NCBI GenBank assembly: GCA_024305405.1
Contig: JAKNDB010000108.1
Span: forward strand, 496,001-560,000
Reading direction: 5' to 3'
DNA length: 64,000 nt
Source of the DNA: Dirofilaria immitis
Taxonomy: Eukaryota; Nematoda; Chromadorea; Rhabditida; Onchocercidae
Shown here: one piece after another, positions 24,591-38,620 of the stretch
How the letters are laid out: the number at the start of each line of letters is the position of its first letter
Position numbering within the stretch: position 1 is the first letter of the stretch
The notes under the pieces: generated by a model
Database searches by the model: none
The model's input: the letters and a program-made list of their open reading frames with translations, nothing else
What the model was told of the DNA's origin: nothing
Position numbers and translations under genes: made by a program

Positions 24591-27500
24591 AGGAAATGAA
24601 TTAAGCCAGGAAAAGGAATGGAATTGATTGAAATAGTAGTACAGGAATCGTTTTTTTACTGGAATTAAATATGTCTTTTTAAAAAAAAAAATTTATTTAT
24701 TTTTTTCCTATGTCAACCAGGTTAGTTAAAATTAGTGCGTTAGAAAATTGAAATTGATTTTAGAAGGATGATTTTCTCTTTCTTTCTTTCTTTTTCTTTT
24801 TATTTGTCTCCATCTTACTCCTCCTTTTTCTATCATATCAATCGTCGTCTTATTTTCCTTATCAGAGGCGTATGTCTATCATATCTATCTTTCAAATTAG
24901 CTTCTACAGAAATTAGTTAGATGAATGGGCGTATGTATATAAATGCTATTAAAACTTTTTTTCTCCTCACTCTCTTTCTTTCTCTCATTAGTTATTATTG
25001 CTTAAAATTGGAATGAGTTATTGAATTGTAGAAATTGCCATTTGATTGAGTTAATTTTATGTGATAGTAAAATAATTGATAAATATTTTGATAACGTTAA
25101 GTCATCCGTAAAATTCATTAGATCGGAAGGAAATTAAATATTACCCCGAAATCGTATCAATTTTAATCAATTCCAATTATGATGTTTGGTTTCAGAATTC
25201 GAAATTTTAGTTTCAAGCTTTGGCTAGCTGTTTTACCACCGAATTTGTATGCATTTTCGCCCATACATCCCTAAAATATGCCATTATTACTGTTACAATT
25301 TCTAACCGTTTACTATTGATAGCCGTAAATAAAATTGTTAGCTATTACTTTGATAAATTATTGCTAGTAAATTATCAATTAAAACTGATAATACTGATGA
25401 TTAATATAAAGTAGTAGAGGATGAGCAATAAATTAATTGCTAAAAGTGAAAGCTATTTTAGGACGGCTGCTACTTGATTAAGAAAAGGATGATTGTTACA
25501 AAATTTTAATTAATCAACAACTATTTGATGCAAATTATTTTCGAAACTAAGCAATTGATTGTGATTAGGAATTGAGGTCATGATAAGATAAGCAACAAAA
25601 TTGCCAGCTTTGAGATTAAATTTAAAAAAAAGTTCTCTTTTCTTCTTTTATTCCAGCATTTAATTAATCAAATCTGATCGGTCCAAATTCGAGGTTGACA
25701 GAATCTCGAAATAGATTAAGAAAACACCGATGCAAATATTTTATGCAACTTCTGACTGCAATTTTCTAACACACAAAGTTAAATTCTCGACTACTTTCTT
25801 GTATTAAAATTGTCAAATATTGAACTTTTGTCGATTTAATTATTTTTGGCGAATCTTTTATTCTCGGTTTCAATGATATAATGTTGAAAGATTGGTACAA
25901 ACAAGATATGTTTCGAATTTAAATTAAAATAAAACATGCAAGTGTATCATCTATTTATCAAAAGTATCTTATAGAGGTAAATTTAAAATTCAGGAAAGTA
26001 ACATATTCAGATCAGTAAATAAGTACCATTACTATCATTTCGTTCCAGATATTATGAAATAAATTCATTATGAAAATGCAATTATTGCAAGTATCAAATA
26101 AAATTTCATATATCAATTATTGTTTGCTAAAATTTAATCATAAAATAAGGAATAAAGTTGTATTTGCTACAAAATTTAATTAATTGAAATTCAAAATTTC
26201 TTTCAAATTTAAATTTCTACTAAGGAATGATGAAAATTTATAGAAATCTTCTATTCAAAGTTTTACATTTCTTTCATAATTGCGGAGAAAAAAGTTTTTA
26301 AAAGAAAAGATAAAGCATTAGAAATGCCAGATTATTTAAATTTTCTGCAAGATTTTAATTTAAAATTATTAACAAAAACAATTATATTTTTTCAAATAAA
26401 AAAGGTCAAATTTTTTTGAGACATTTCATTGAACAATTTACATTCTGAATCTTCCAAAACAGCTGGATGAATATTTTTTATATTTTATTTTATCCATTAA
26501 ATTATCATTGATCTTACAAAAAAAAGTATTTGCTAATTAGGATGTTATCAAATTTACTATCATCGTATTCTAGTTTATAAATCAAATTCTTCTCTCTATC
26601 TGATATTATAGGAAATGAAAAAAATTGCTAATGTTTCATTCAAAATTAAAAATTCTTCGTGATCGGTTTCTGATAACAAATTACAATCATTTACTTCAAG
26701 TTTAGGAGTTTTTGTTGTTCCCTGATCGATACATTGTAACTTTTTGATTCAGTTTTAAGTATTTTATACTTTTACCTATTCTCTTCTTAAATGAAACAAA
26801 ATTTGAATTCTCATTAAGAAAAGAATAACATGCTGCCGACATCGAGTATGTCATTGCGAGAAATGATAAATTAAAATTAATGATTGCAAAGAATTGAAAT
26901 TTATAAGGCTGAAGAACGAAAAAAGAGAGAAAATAAAACGAAATTTCATGTCAATCAGTAAAAATTATTTTTCTATTCATTTCTAAAACAATTGTTTGAA
27001 AAAATTAGCAATTTTTTCTCGAGAAAATTTATTTCTTTATTATCATTTCTGAAAAAGTTACCTTTAATTAAAATAAATAATATCGATTTGACGATATGTC
27101 AATATTAGTTGTATGTTGTTTGCTTCGATCGATTTATTGTAAAACAGCCCAGTTATCCGAATTCGATTTTCCTTGAAAAATTAATTAATTAAACTAATTA
27201 TAATTTATAGGAAAAGAAAAAAATTATCAATTATATGATATAAATCGCGTGACGCAAAATGTGCATAATAATTAATTAGACAATTCTTATTTGGAAACAC
27301 TAAGAAATGAAGATTTGACAAAGTTTCCAAACAAGAATTGTTAATTTTTAATTATTAGCTTAATTGGAACGATATTAAAATATTATTTAGAAGAATGAAA
27401 AGGTTAAAAATTAAGATTTGATAGAATCGAGAATGAAAATTTTAATAATGCGGCAATTAACATTTAATTTCACAAGCTTAATGATGATGATAAGGTATAA

Positions 27501-30495
27501 ATCTAATTATTATGAATGAGCAAATATTATTAATGATATGAAATCGATAAAATCTCGATGATATAAAATACATTAACTTCTGCAACTTTCATATAAACCT
27601 ATTATTTTCTTCTTATCTCGCAGATTTGATTGTATTTCTCGACTTTCAATAATACAATTAAATATAGTTTATAAGGTTCAAAATATACGTCAAGTTTGCA
27701 AGCATAAGCAAAAAAGATAGAAATTTGATAAAAGTTTATTATAAGATAATCAGCAGAAATGTAATATTAGTAAGAAATCTAATATTATTTGTATGACTTA
27801 ATTTAGCTGCCAGTTGCAATATACGGTTGAAACGGGTTTAGAAACAGGCGAATTTAAAAACGAATTCAAAAGCGGGAAGTACAGTAGAGCTTTGATTCAA
27901 TTAAATCACTTTTAAAGTTCTTCCTTCAGAATCTGAAATACAATGAAATCTGCAAAATTTGCCGAAAGAAATCAAGAACTTTTAAAGATGCTAATTTAAT
28001 CATTTCTGAGGTAAATTTGAAATGATTAAACGCTATTGATTGAAGCAATTTAATCTAATTTGAAACTTTTCAGATTATCTTTTTTCCTCATCTCAACTCA
28101 TAGCATGAAATAATACTGACATTTATAAATATTATAATTTTTGTAAAATTTTATCGGCTTGCCGAAATTTAAAATTGATAATCTTTCATATTGCAAATGA
28201 CGAAAAATTCATCGTAATTTGCTTGATATTTTTGGTGCATATTCAATAATACTTCACCACAGCAAACCGTCCAGGTAAATATAATGGAAGTGTTCTCGAG
28301 AAGTAACTTTAAATTTTAAGTATTCAAGGAAGATCCCATAAAATTTATTGTTGAACTTCATACTTCCTAGAAATTTATATTATTTGTGTTTAAGTTTTAT
28401 TTAAATAGCTTCATTTCAACAGACTTTTTAATATCACATATGATAACTTTACTCAAATTACAGATTATATTTAAATACTAATTTCTTGTTTCTATAAATT
28501 TTAATTAAATGATCGACGAAGATTTAGATTCTAAATTTGGAAATAGCATCTTCAGCGATTTCAATGCTGAAGAATTTTTCCAGAAAGTTATTGACATGCT
28601 CATTTATTTCAAAAGATCGATTAAAAAAATTTATGATTGGATAATAAATACCATTCATGATAATCCGACTAATTAATTCATTCTCAAATTAATCCATTAT
28701 AATTATCAACTTAACTCTGGAAAAATGATCCAAAATCGAAGTATTAGCATGATTTATAATATGAATTTCTGATATTTTAAATTATCAACTGATCTTAGCT
28801 CTCTTATTTTGATAATTTTAAATTATTAAAATTTCAAAAATGTAAAATATTAAACTATTTTAACAAATTAATTAAATTAAATTAAATTTTTATATTATTC
28901 CTATTCTTCTTTTCTTTTATATCAATAACATATATTTTAATTTAAATTTAAAAATGAATAATATATGCTAATCAGAAAGAAGGAAAAAAAATTAAAACTA
29001 ACAAATTCAAAGTATAGAAATTGAAAACAAAAATCAACCTGAATTATTTGTTATATGTGATAATAAAATAGTTTTATTTTCATTAAACAAATTTAAATTA
29101 ATTTGCATGCAAAATTAATAAATACTTTTTTTTAACCTATCATTTAAAACTTTTAGAAAATCTATTCATACTTGAAGAATTTGAAAGAATAAAATAGGAT
29201 TTTAATAAAAACAAAAGAAAACGAAGCACGAATAAAATATAAATTAGTTAAAAATTTAGTAATAAGAATATTGTCGATGAAATTTTTGAAAGAAAAAAAT
29301 ATATTTGAAATTTCAAAAATTTCAAAATTATCATTTAATAATGCATTTCTGATAAATGATCTTAAATGATTTCATCATGAAAAAGAATATGAAATACATG
29401 ATGATACAGATTTATATATATATATATATATGTATATCCTTATCAGTTCATGCTTCATTCTAAAAAACCATATGAAGTACATGATAATAGAGATAAATAT
29501 ATACATACATATATCCCTATCATTTTATGCTATGATGCATTTGTTCTCGAAAAGTTGTTGTCTGTTAATGAAAAGGAAAATATGCTAACATTTTATTTCG
29601 ATCATAAATTTCAAACTTTCTTTGTTGAAAAATCATGCAAAGTATGAAAGGAAAATAAAGATAAAAAAAAAAAAAAAAAAAACAGGCATTTTAAATGAGT
29701 TCTTAAATTACAAGCATAATTCAATTGTATTTGTTCAATTGAAAATTGAAAAGAAAATAGGAAAAAAAGTATTTGAAACGAAAAAAGCCAACTTGTAAAT
29801 AAATATATATACATATACATATATATATATAACGTTTTATCTAAAGTATTGAGTTGGCCGCCTTTTTCTCGTTTTTTTTTTTTCAGCCAATTTTCATTCG
29901 AAAATTACTCATTCCAAAAAATGGCCTAAAATTTTAAATGAAATTGAAAGAAATTGCGAAAAATTCGTTCATTTTCTGGAATACATCAAATTTTTGATGC
30001 GAAATTTTCCTTTTTTTTTATTCAAATTATTTAAAAATAAAGCAAAAAAAAAATAAAACTTTTGAATGTAAGAAAAGAAAAGAATACCTGACTTATAATA
30101 ATAACTTATAATAATAACAATAAATAAATAAATAACGTTAACAAAAACAATAACAATAGGAAGGAAACAATAAGAAATAATCATTGATAACAATGATGGG
30201 AATGATAATTTAATAATAAACAAAAATTAGCTATATTGATTCATATTTTAGATTTTTGCTAATAATAATAATAATAGATATACAATGATACACATTTACC
30301 TGTTATCGAATTTACATATTTATTTGTATCATCTAATGGAACGACTCATGAACGGTATCCACGACAACGAATAGCATATAAGTTGATTGAAAAATGCTTC
30401 ATATTTTCATATTATGAAATTATACAGAAAAAAAAGAAAAGAAAGTAGCATCAGATTATGTTGTACTAGATGAACAATCATAATCTGATCATGAT

Positions 30496-30588
30496 ACAAC
30501 AATCTGTCCTTCTGATCCTATATCTTATAAAACTTAAATTACAACAATCTGTCCTTCTGATCCTACTACATCTTATAAAGACTAAATT
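30496..30588. repeat. Tandem duplication of about 45 bp
   Basis: Segment beginning ACAACAATCTGTCCTTCTGA occurs at about 30496 and again at 30541, with small differences. Confidence 0.85.
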
Positions 30589-31745
30589 TTAGCCAAAAAT
30601 CTCAAACTTATTTATTCATCTGAAATTTGAAATAATTATCCATTGATTAAATTTAAATACAATCTTTACTATGTGAGAAGGAAAAAAACGATAAATTGAA
30701 AATTTAAAATAATTTTAAAAATAATTAAAGTTTTTGGAGGAAGGAAAAAGAAGAAAAACATAGGACGAAAAATGAAAATAATAATAACAAGAAATTGAGG
30801 ATTATGACCTCATTAAGAAAAGATTTTAACGAAAGACTAAAATGCTCTAAAAATGAGCTCAATTAAGTTGGCATAGTTATATTTGCGGATAAAATAAAAG
30901 TTTAGAAAGGATGAAAATGAGTATTGCATTTTCATCTTTCGGTTTTTCTTTTTTTTTTTTTTTTCACACGATATCCGATTTAAATTTCTCACGAAATCTC
31001 ATAGATTCGCAAATCATAGTTATAGTTTGATTATTATTTATTTTTACCTCGTTATTTTTTTTCATTCATTTATTTCATCATTTTCGTAAATTTTAGTTTC
31101 TAATTTCTTTTGTTTTAATTTTTAATAAAAATTTCTTTTCCATTTCCAATATTAGTATTCAATTTTCTTTTAAAAGTATTTGTAATAAGCGAATGTTATG
31201 TTAATTCATGTTGAAAAATCTTATAATCAAAAAAATACCACAAACATTTTGTTGATGCAAATAGTCAAATTTGGCATTCATTATTAGATATTAGAAAATT
31301 AAAGTATATTTGAAATGAAATTCAAATTCTAAACTTTCCGATGAAATCAATTTATTTCATGCTGACTTTATGTCTTATAGATAAAAATTAGTTGTTCCTT
31401 AGATTTTCAAATTATATAGGCAGTTTTATATCTTGAAATTTCCATTACAAATTTGCATTATGAGCTATATTTGCAAATAGCAACGAATTAAACTTAATTG
31501 AATTTAAATATTTAAATAGATGTGAATATCTGAAAATTTGAATTTAAGTATTTAAATAAATGTAAGCTTTAAAAACCGAATTTGAGTATTTCAAAAAAAC
31601 AATAATGAATTAAATTCAACTGAATTTAAGTATTAAAATATAGATTAAAAAGACTTAAATTTTTGCTATGATTTAATATTAAATCAACGAAAATCAAACG
31701 AAACTGTATTTTCTATTAGATTATGTACGTTAAGATTAGCTCAAA

Positions 31746-31775
31746 ATGATCATCACATATGTACGTGATGATCAT
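31746..31775. repeat. Perfect 11-bp inverted repeat
   Basis: Arms ATGATCATCAC (31746-31756) and GTGATGATCAT (31765-31775) around an 8-base spacer. A protein-binding palindrome or small hairpin is possible; no function can be assigned. Confidence 0.85.
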
Positions 31776-32341
31776 AATGATTGATCTTGATTAGCAAAAA
31801 AAAAAAAAATTTACTAAAAATGTATGAAGAGGAAGCAGAAATAGAGCTGGAAAAAAGAAATGAAATGAAAGCTAGAATAATTTGTTCCCAAAGCATATAT
31901 TAAATTGAAATGAGTTATTCTCAAAATTTTGACAATTATTTTTTTAAATATCAGTTAAATTGCATCTATCATTTTAATTTAAAAAAAAAAATTCTCTTGC
32001 CAGTATTATCTTATTTTTCCTTTTAAGAAAAAATGAAAAAGTAATTAATTAATTAACTAAAATTAATCGAAGAATTTAGTAATACACTAAAAATTGGTTA
32101 GGAAATATTTAGATAAAAAGATAAAAATGATGTAATATCGTTAAGAGGGTGGAACAGAAGGTGTGGCAAATATAATTTTGGCCTGAAACTATTGGCTAAT
32201 GGCTTCGATTTTGTTAAGGCTTTTAAAATTGTTTCTTACTGTGTATGTGTGTATTTATCGGAATAAAAGCGAAAATAATTTTTGCTATAAAACGATAGAT
32301 GATAACTTATTAAGCTTATTGTTTTCGGTCTTTTCTCTTCC

Positions 32342-32349
32342 CCTCTCTT

Positions 32350-32388
<39 letters not shown>
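32342..32388 (+). repeat. TC microsatellite
   Basis: (TC)n run with flanking pyrimidine tract, in the gene-free region. Confidence 0.9.
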
Positions 32389-32391
<3 letters not shown>

Positions 32392-33163
32392 TTTTTGCAT
32401 TATTTAAGTTTTTGGTTTGCATTATTCGTAAGAATTTTAATCGAATTTTTTGAAAATTTCAAACTCATGCATATATTTCTTGCTTAATTAGCATTATTTA
32501 TTAATACAACACCATAGAATGTGAAATTTTGAAATAATAATAAAATATATTTTGATGGAAAATTCATATTTTTCAATTGTTGATTAGCTTCTCACAATCA
32601 TCATTTCGAAATGAAGTTATTTGCTGGTAAGATTATCATTAGTTAAAATGAAAAATGATGATGATTTTTCTATGCTTCAAACAGCATCACATATCTCGAG
32701 AAATCGAATCATTCTATTATTAAACTGTTCGATTTTTTTCTTTTTTTAATTTTCCTCAAATCAAAAATTGGAAAATTTTAAATTAAAATAAAATTTTATA
32801 CAAAATAATTTCAATAAGCAATAAATCAACAAATCTATAAATTAGCATATTACTTGATTATGTAAATTTCTTTTAATAAGTAATATGAATGAAAAAAAAA
32901 AAGCGATCTTATCAAAACTTCTCATAACTCATTTTTTTCTTTTCAAAAGTTTATAATTTCTCAAATTTCAGTTAAAGCTTAGTTTTTAGTCATTAATAAC
33001 GAATATTTCAGAAATGAACTATATAATTTAGGCAAACAAAATTTCACAAAAGGTAAAATGATTCAAAAGATAACAAAAAAAATGACTAAAAATGGAAAAA
33101 TCTATAAGATTTATTAGATTGTTAAATTCTAACATTTTGTTAAATTAACCGCCTAACATACAT

Positions 33164-33283
33164 TTATATATACATACATACATACATACATACATACATA
33201 CATACATACACATACATACACATGCATACACATACATACACATACATGCATATATACACATACATACATACATACATACATGG
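33164..33283 (+). repeat. CATA tetranucleotide microsatellite
   Basis: (CATA)n with CACATA variants over about 120 bases. The minus-strand Tyr/Cys/Met-rich ORF is a repeat artefact. Confidence 0.9.
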
Positions 33284-36200
33284 ATATATAAAAATTCGTA
33301 TGATGACAAAGTCGTAATTTAGTGACATTGTTCGAAGAAAATGGATTGAAAGGATAGATCTGAAAACTAGCAAAGGCAAAAATATTTAAGAATTTTCAAA
33401 GTAAAGAGATGCATCATCCTTCTCTTTTTCCAGCCTTCCTTTTAACAACTTTATTGTGATTATTTACGTTAACTTTATCATCAGCAAATTTGGACAATTG
33501 AATTACTCATTTACTGCTTTTCAAATTACATCAATGCTACGAATGAAAGAAGCTTTGTTAGAAGTTTTCATTTTTTTTTCTTTTCACGAAAAAAAACAAC
33601 AAAAAAAATATTTTCATATATATTTTTGATTTTAAAACAAAAAGAAATATCACTGTCATAGAAAATGATAAAAATATATGTTTTATATTAAAAAGAAAAA
33701 AAAACCGCTTATTCTATAATCAATTGATTAACTGTTAACATTCTTCAACTTCATGATAAGCAGTTTTTTTTTTTTTGAAAATTGATAATCTTTAAAAAGA
33801 AATGATTTAGATTTTGAAAGATATCAAATATGAAACAATTTATAATAAAATTCACAATCCTTCTGAATATAATAAGCGTAGAATTTTTGTGAATATAATA
33901 AATTCCGAATCTTCCTAAATATTTCTCATAGTTTGTTTGACGTTTTGATGCATAAATTTGATAAAATATTATATTATCAAATTTATAGCTAAAGCATTTA
34001 AAGTTATCCAAAATAGATGGAGATGTTTTCATTTCCACCTATGATAAAATTGTATATAAGTTCAGTGGAACTTAAAATCTCGAAATAATATAAAGGTAAT
34101 AAAACTTAAAATTTGGCAAAGATAAAGAAATCAAGTTGTATACCAATTTTTGGATATTTTTGAATCAAATTTTATATGCATAGTTTGATGTTATTCAATT
34201 TACATGCAAATTAGAACTATGCTAAAGTTTTCGTAAAAGAATATTTAAAATGAAAATATCTGCTTTTATTTCACAATTGATTATTCAAATTCTTTTATTG
34301 ATTATTCAATTCCTTTTATTGATTCTTAAAGAATATTTTCAAAATTAACCCATATATTATTTAATCGATAAAGACTAATAGATAAATTTTGTTTCATTAG
34401 TAATAAGCTCTAGACTGATCAATTCATTTTTAAATATATTTGATATTTTTAAACAAAGATTTTGAATTTGATACTAACTTATTCAAATTTTAAACTAAAA
34501 ATAAACTTTTGATTTCAATCACAAGTTATATCAGTATCTCGATCTCGATGTTGTAAGCTTTAAACGATTACCATGAAAAATGCACAAACGTTATTTTGCA
34601 AAAAAAAAAAATGCGTTAAATAAATGTGCTTGTAAGATTTAACAATAACGTAAATTATTCCTTAACATTACATCAAGTTTCTCGAGATTTTATCAGCAGG
34701 TATATAAGAAAATAATATATGCATTTTTGTTAATATAAATTTGTGATAAATTTTGATGAAAAAAGAATTCAACATGTTAGATGTTTCGTTTTTGTTATTT
34801 GTTAAATTTTCTTCGATCCTATTATTTGCCAAGAAAGATAGATAGGGTGATAGAAGTTTTCTCGAGGGATTAATCTCCGTTGATGTCTTTCGTCTCCAAA
34901 ATTTAGTTTCATCGCCCATATACATATCCACCAATCCTACCAATCATATCCATAAATTATTTCAGAACTTAAAATATGCAAATATTTAAAATCCAAACGA
35001 CTATTTATTTCAAAATACTTTTAATTTTTCGAAACTTGTTTAGCTTAAAAAAGAAAACGAAAAAAAAAATGAAAAGGAAACTTAAAAATAACGCTTGATA
35101 TTATAAATTTGTTGAAATCAAAATTAACATCATTTACAAGCAACAACAAATTATATATTGGTGGAAAAAAAAAATTTCCAAGTTTTAAGTAAATAAACGA
35201 AAATCGAAATTCAAAAAAAAAAAAAAGTTTATATAATTTTCTTAACAAATATCATTTTCGATCATTTAATTCAATATATCATTTAATTCAATATTTCTTC
35301 TATCATTTCAACTATGATTTATGCAAAAAAAGAAAAAAATGCTTCTAAAAAAAAACGATCATTTAAAAAAAAAATAAACATATCGTTTTTCGATTTAAAA
35401 TTAACATTTCCACTTTATTATTATTATTGTTATTATGGATGAAAAAAAAAAAAATTTTTTTTTTTCTTATCGATAAGACTAACTAATCATATTTCTGTAA
35501 TAGGAAATGGTAATAAAATTTTTCGAATGATAAAAATTGCGAGAGAAATTCGTAGATTGAAAATGAATCCCATCAAATTGATAGCTAAATAATTGTTATG
35601 CTTAAAGGAAAAGACAGGACGGAAATGTATTTCGTTATTGAAAGTGTAGATTCATAAATTTATCACATTTACTATTTATTTTCAAGCTTGGGAGAATTCT
35701 TCGAACGCTTCGAATTATTCATTTATCACATAAAAAAAATAATCACTACTATTTTTTTATCACTTCAACCAATTTAATTGTTTGATTCGAAATTAATTCG
35801 GAAAAATTTTATTTTTTCCGAATTAAATATAATATTTTGCATTCAACAAAAGAAAATTTTTCTTACTTCAATTTTTTCTTTAACTGATAAGTTGCATATT
35901 TTATTCATTTAATTTTTTTTTCCTGAAAAGTATAGAGGATAAGGAAGATAAGATGAGGTTGATAATTCGTATCATTTGTTTTTTCAACTTATAAAATTTT
36001 TCCTAAATTATATTGTATGAAAACGCTAAACAATAATTCATTGATTTATTGAAAAAAAAAGAAAATTATGCATTCTTTTTAAAAAAGATTATTAAATGAT
36101 AGTTTTCAATTATTGAATGAAATTTCCACTTCTTTTTTTTTTTTGATAATTCAACATTTTCTAACTTTTCAACTTTTCTCATTCATTTGAAAAGGCAAAA

Positions 36201-38620
36201 AAGTGAAAGGAAATTTTTATAAAAATTATAAATCATTGAAATATCAAATTAGTAGCATTGTGATAATAATTTGAAACAATAATGATAAAGTAATTATGTA
36301 TGATTTATAATAGTTGTTTACTAAGTAAAACTTAATAAAGAAATTACTAGGAATGACAATATTTGGAATGAAATGACTTTTTCACAACTGGGCTGTTCAA
36401 AGCTTTGGCTAAACGTTCAAAGCATCAAAAGCTTGTCATATGTGTTATCAAAAATGATTGGTAGCAATATAAAGCAAAATTTCTATTTTCTTTATTTTTT
36501 ATTTTTTATTCCCTCTCATCTATTTTTCAAAGATTTGGTTTCAGGAAACCTAAAAAAAAAAAAAACATATCAATGATTTTTTTTTGCTTTTATTATGTTA
36601 GTATAAAAATAAACGAATAATAAAATGGAAGATAATTTGTTTATGATAAAAATTACATTGATTATTTGATGAGAGAGAAAATTACAAATAAATCTTGATA
36701 ATATTTGAATATTTTTAAGCTTAACTTTTATTTTATAATTAAAATGAATAATTATTAGTCAATATGATTTGTATTCATGATCATTTCTTTATTTATTTTT
36801 TTCTTTTGTTTTTGATATGTTAAATTCGTGATATTTCATAATAACAAATCAGTAAATTTTCATCTTATCAAAATATCCATTATCAATCAAAAGATAATAA
36901 TATTTAGTTATTTGAAATATTTCTGTTTTAGTAAATTTTCCTAAAGGTAAAAAGAATTATCAACAATAGATAGTCAAGTAACAATTATCATACGGAAGAA
37001 GTAACAAGAAAACGAAGTTTATATCGTCATTTTTGCTATGTGTATATTTGCTTCATCTTCTGCTCTCTTTAAACCATAAAAATTTCTTCATGCATCCATA
37101 ATTTTCATCAAAGAGAAAAACCTATGCTAATTCAATTTTTCATTTAAAATTACTACTACTGCATTGATTGTATTGATTGCATCATTATCATCTCTAACCG
37201 ATTCTCATCAAATTCTCGCAAATCTCATCAAATTCTCGCAAATCTCTTCGAGAATTGATTCATTCATTAATCTAAATCGAATAAGAAATTTATTTCGCTA
37301 AAATTTATTTGTTTTTTCATAGCATTTGCTGATGTACCACATGTATTTCGAGCAATTTTTTTAAATCAAATATTAAATTGAATAAAATTCGATTTTTTTC
37401 TGCTTGAAAATTGATACTTTTTTTCCAATCTTTTCAATTCGAATTAAAACTTTTACAAAATCCTAGCAAATGGTAGATGATAATAATAGACAGTTAAGAA
37501 TTAAGACTTATCACTCCCAAAATTTAAAACTTGTAAATTCATATCAACAACACATAATACGGTCTTCTAAACTTACGATGAACGAAAATTTATTCATAAA
37601 CTACAACTATAAAGATGAAAAGATGTGAAAAAAGATTCATAATTCCTTAGGAACTTTCAGAACAAAGGTAAATCAAAAGCGTAGTTTTCCTGTAGGTCTT
37701 TAAAAATCATAGAAAAAGCAGAGAGAAAATATCACGATTTACATCCAACTTTACTGATCAAGAAAAAGACTCAACATTTCTCGAAAGAAAACCTATTTCG
37801 AAAACTCATCCAAAGTCTACTACTCTGGTATTGTTATCGTTATTAACATTTCAAACTTTCCAAGAACATAGATTGCATATTCCCATGAGTGATGTTTCCT
37901 CAATATGTATATCAACTGATGTGAGAAGCAGGAAAAAAAAATGAAAAGCCACAAGGCCAGAGCCATATCTATCTTTCAAAATACCCGAAGTCAAACCATT
38001 CTTAATCATTTGAAATGATCCAGCCCACCCCATCTTTCTAAACCGCCCAACGAAAGGCAATCAAATAAAAACTTAATTTAGCTAACACAAACTACTGGCA
38101 ACATTTACTGCAACATCACATACTACAATAAATAACATGCTACAACAAAATAGTGAAAGCTGGAAGCCTACGGCTACAACATTTTCAAGCAAACAGAAAG
38201 CACACAAATGAAATATTGCCATCAAAAAGTGAAGTCACTTAAAAGACCCAAAGAAATGATAAAAGTGAATGCCGTTATTCCGTTGATTCATGAATCAGTT
38301 CATTAACTTTAAGCTAAGAAAATGCTATATCATTTTTAATCGTTTCTAAATCCGACATCGAATGAATGATAACTGCTAATGGTGATTCAGCTATCACATG
38401 TAATTTCTTTTACAATAGAATTGTAAAATTAATCCGATCAACAACATCCGATTTCAAAAACAAATGAACATTTGAAAACGGATAAAACGGATATAATCAA
38501 AATGCTTCAGAGAGTATTTAAAATTATTGATCCTTCATTTTATGAAGAACCGACAAAAATATCCCATTAAATGCCTTAATAAATACAAATTCTGACTTCA
38601 TCAGAAAAAAATGAAGGGCT

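Larger units (their letters stand above)
24591..38620. other. Large region without a visible gene, upstream of the cholinergic locus
   Basis: About 14 kb of very AT-rich sequence with poly-A/poly-T runs. I found no exon with homology on either strand. It should contain the promoter and any shared 5' non-coding exon of unc-17/cha-1, and the 3' UTR of the RASSF-like gene at its right end. From about 37.6 kb composition becomes less homopolymer-rich; a minus-strand ORF at 37851-38060 has no recognisable domain. Confidence 0.5.

Noticed and set aside
33164..33379. Cys/Tyr/Met-rich small protein
   Set aside because: Translation of the CATA microsatellite.
37851..38060. Minus-strand 69-residue ORF in less AT-rich DNA
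   Set aside because: No domain, no splice partners; more likely 3' flank of the RASSF-like gene.
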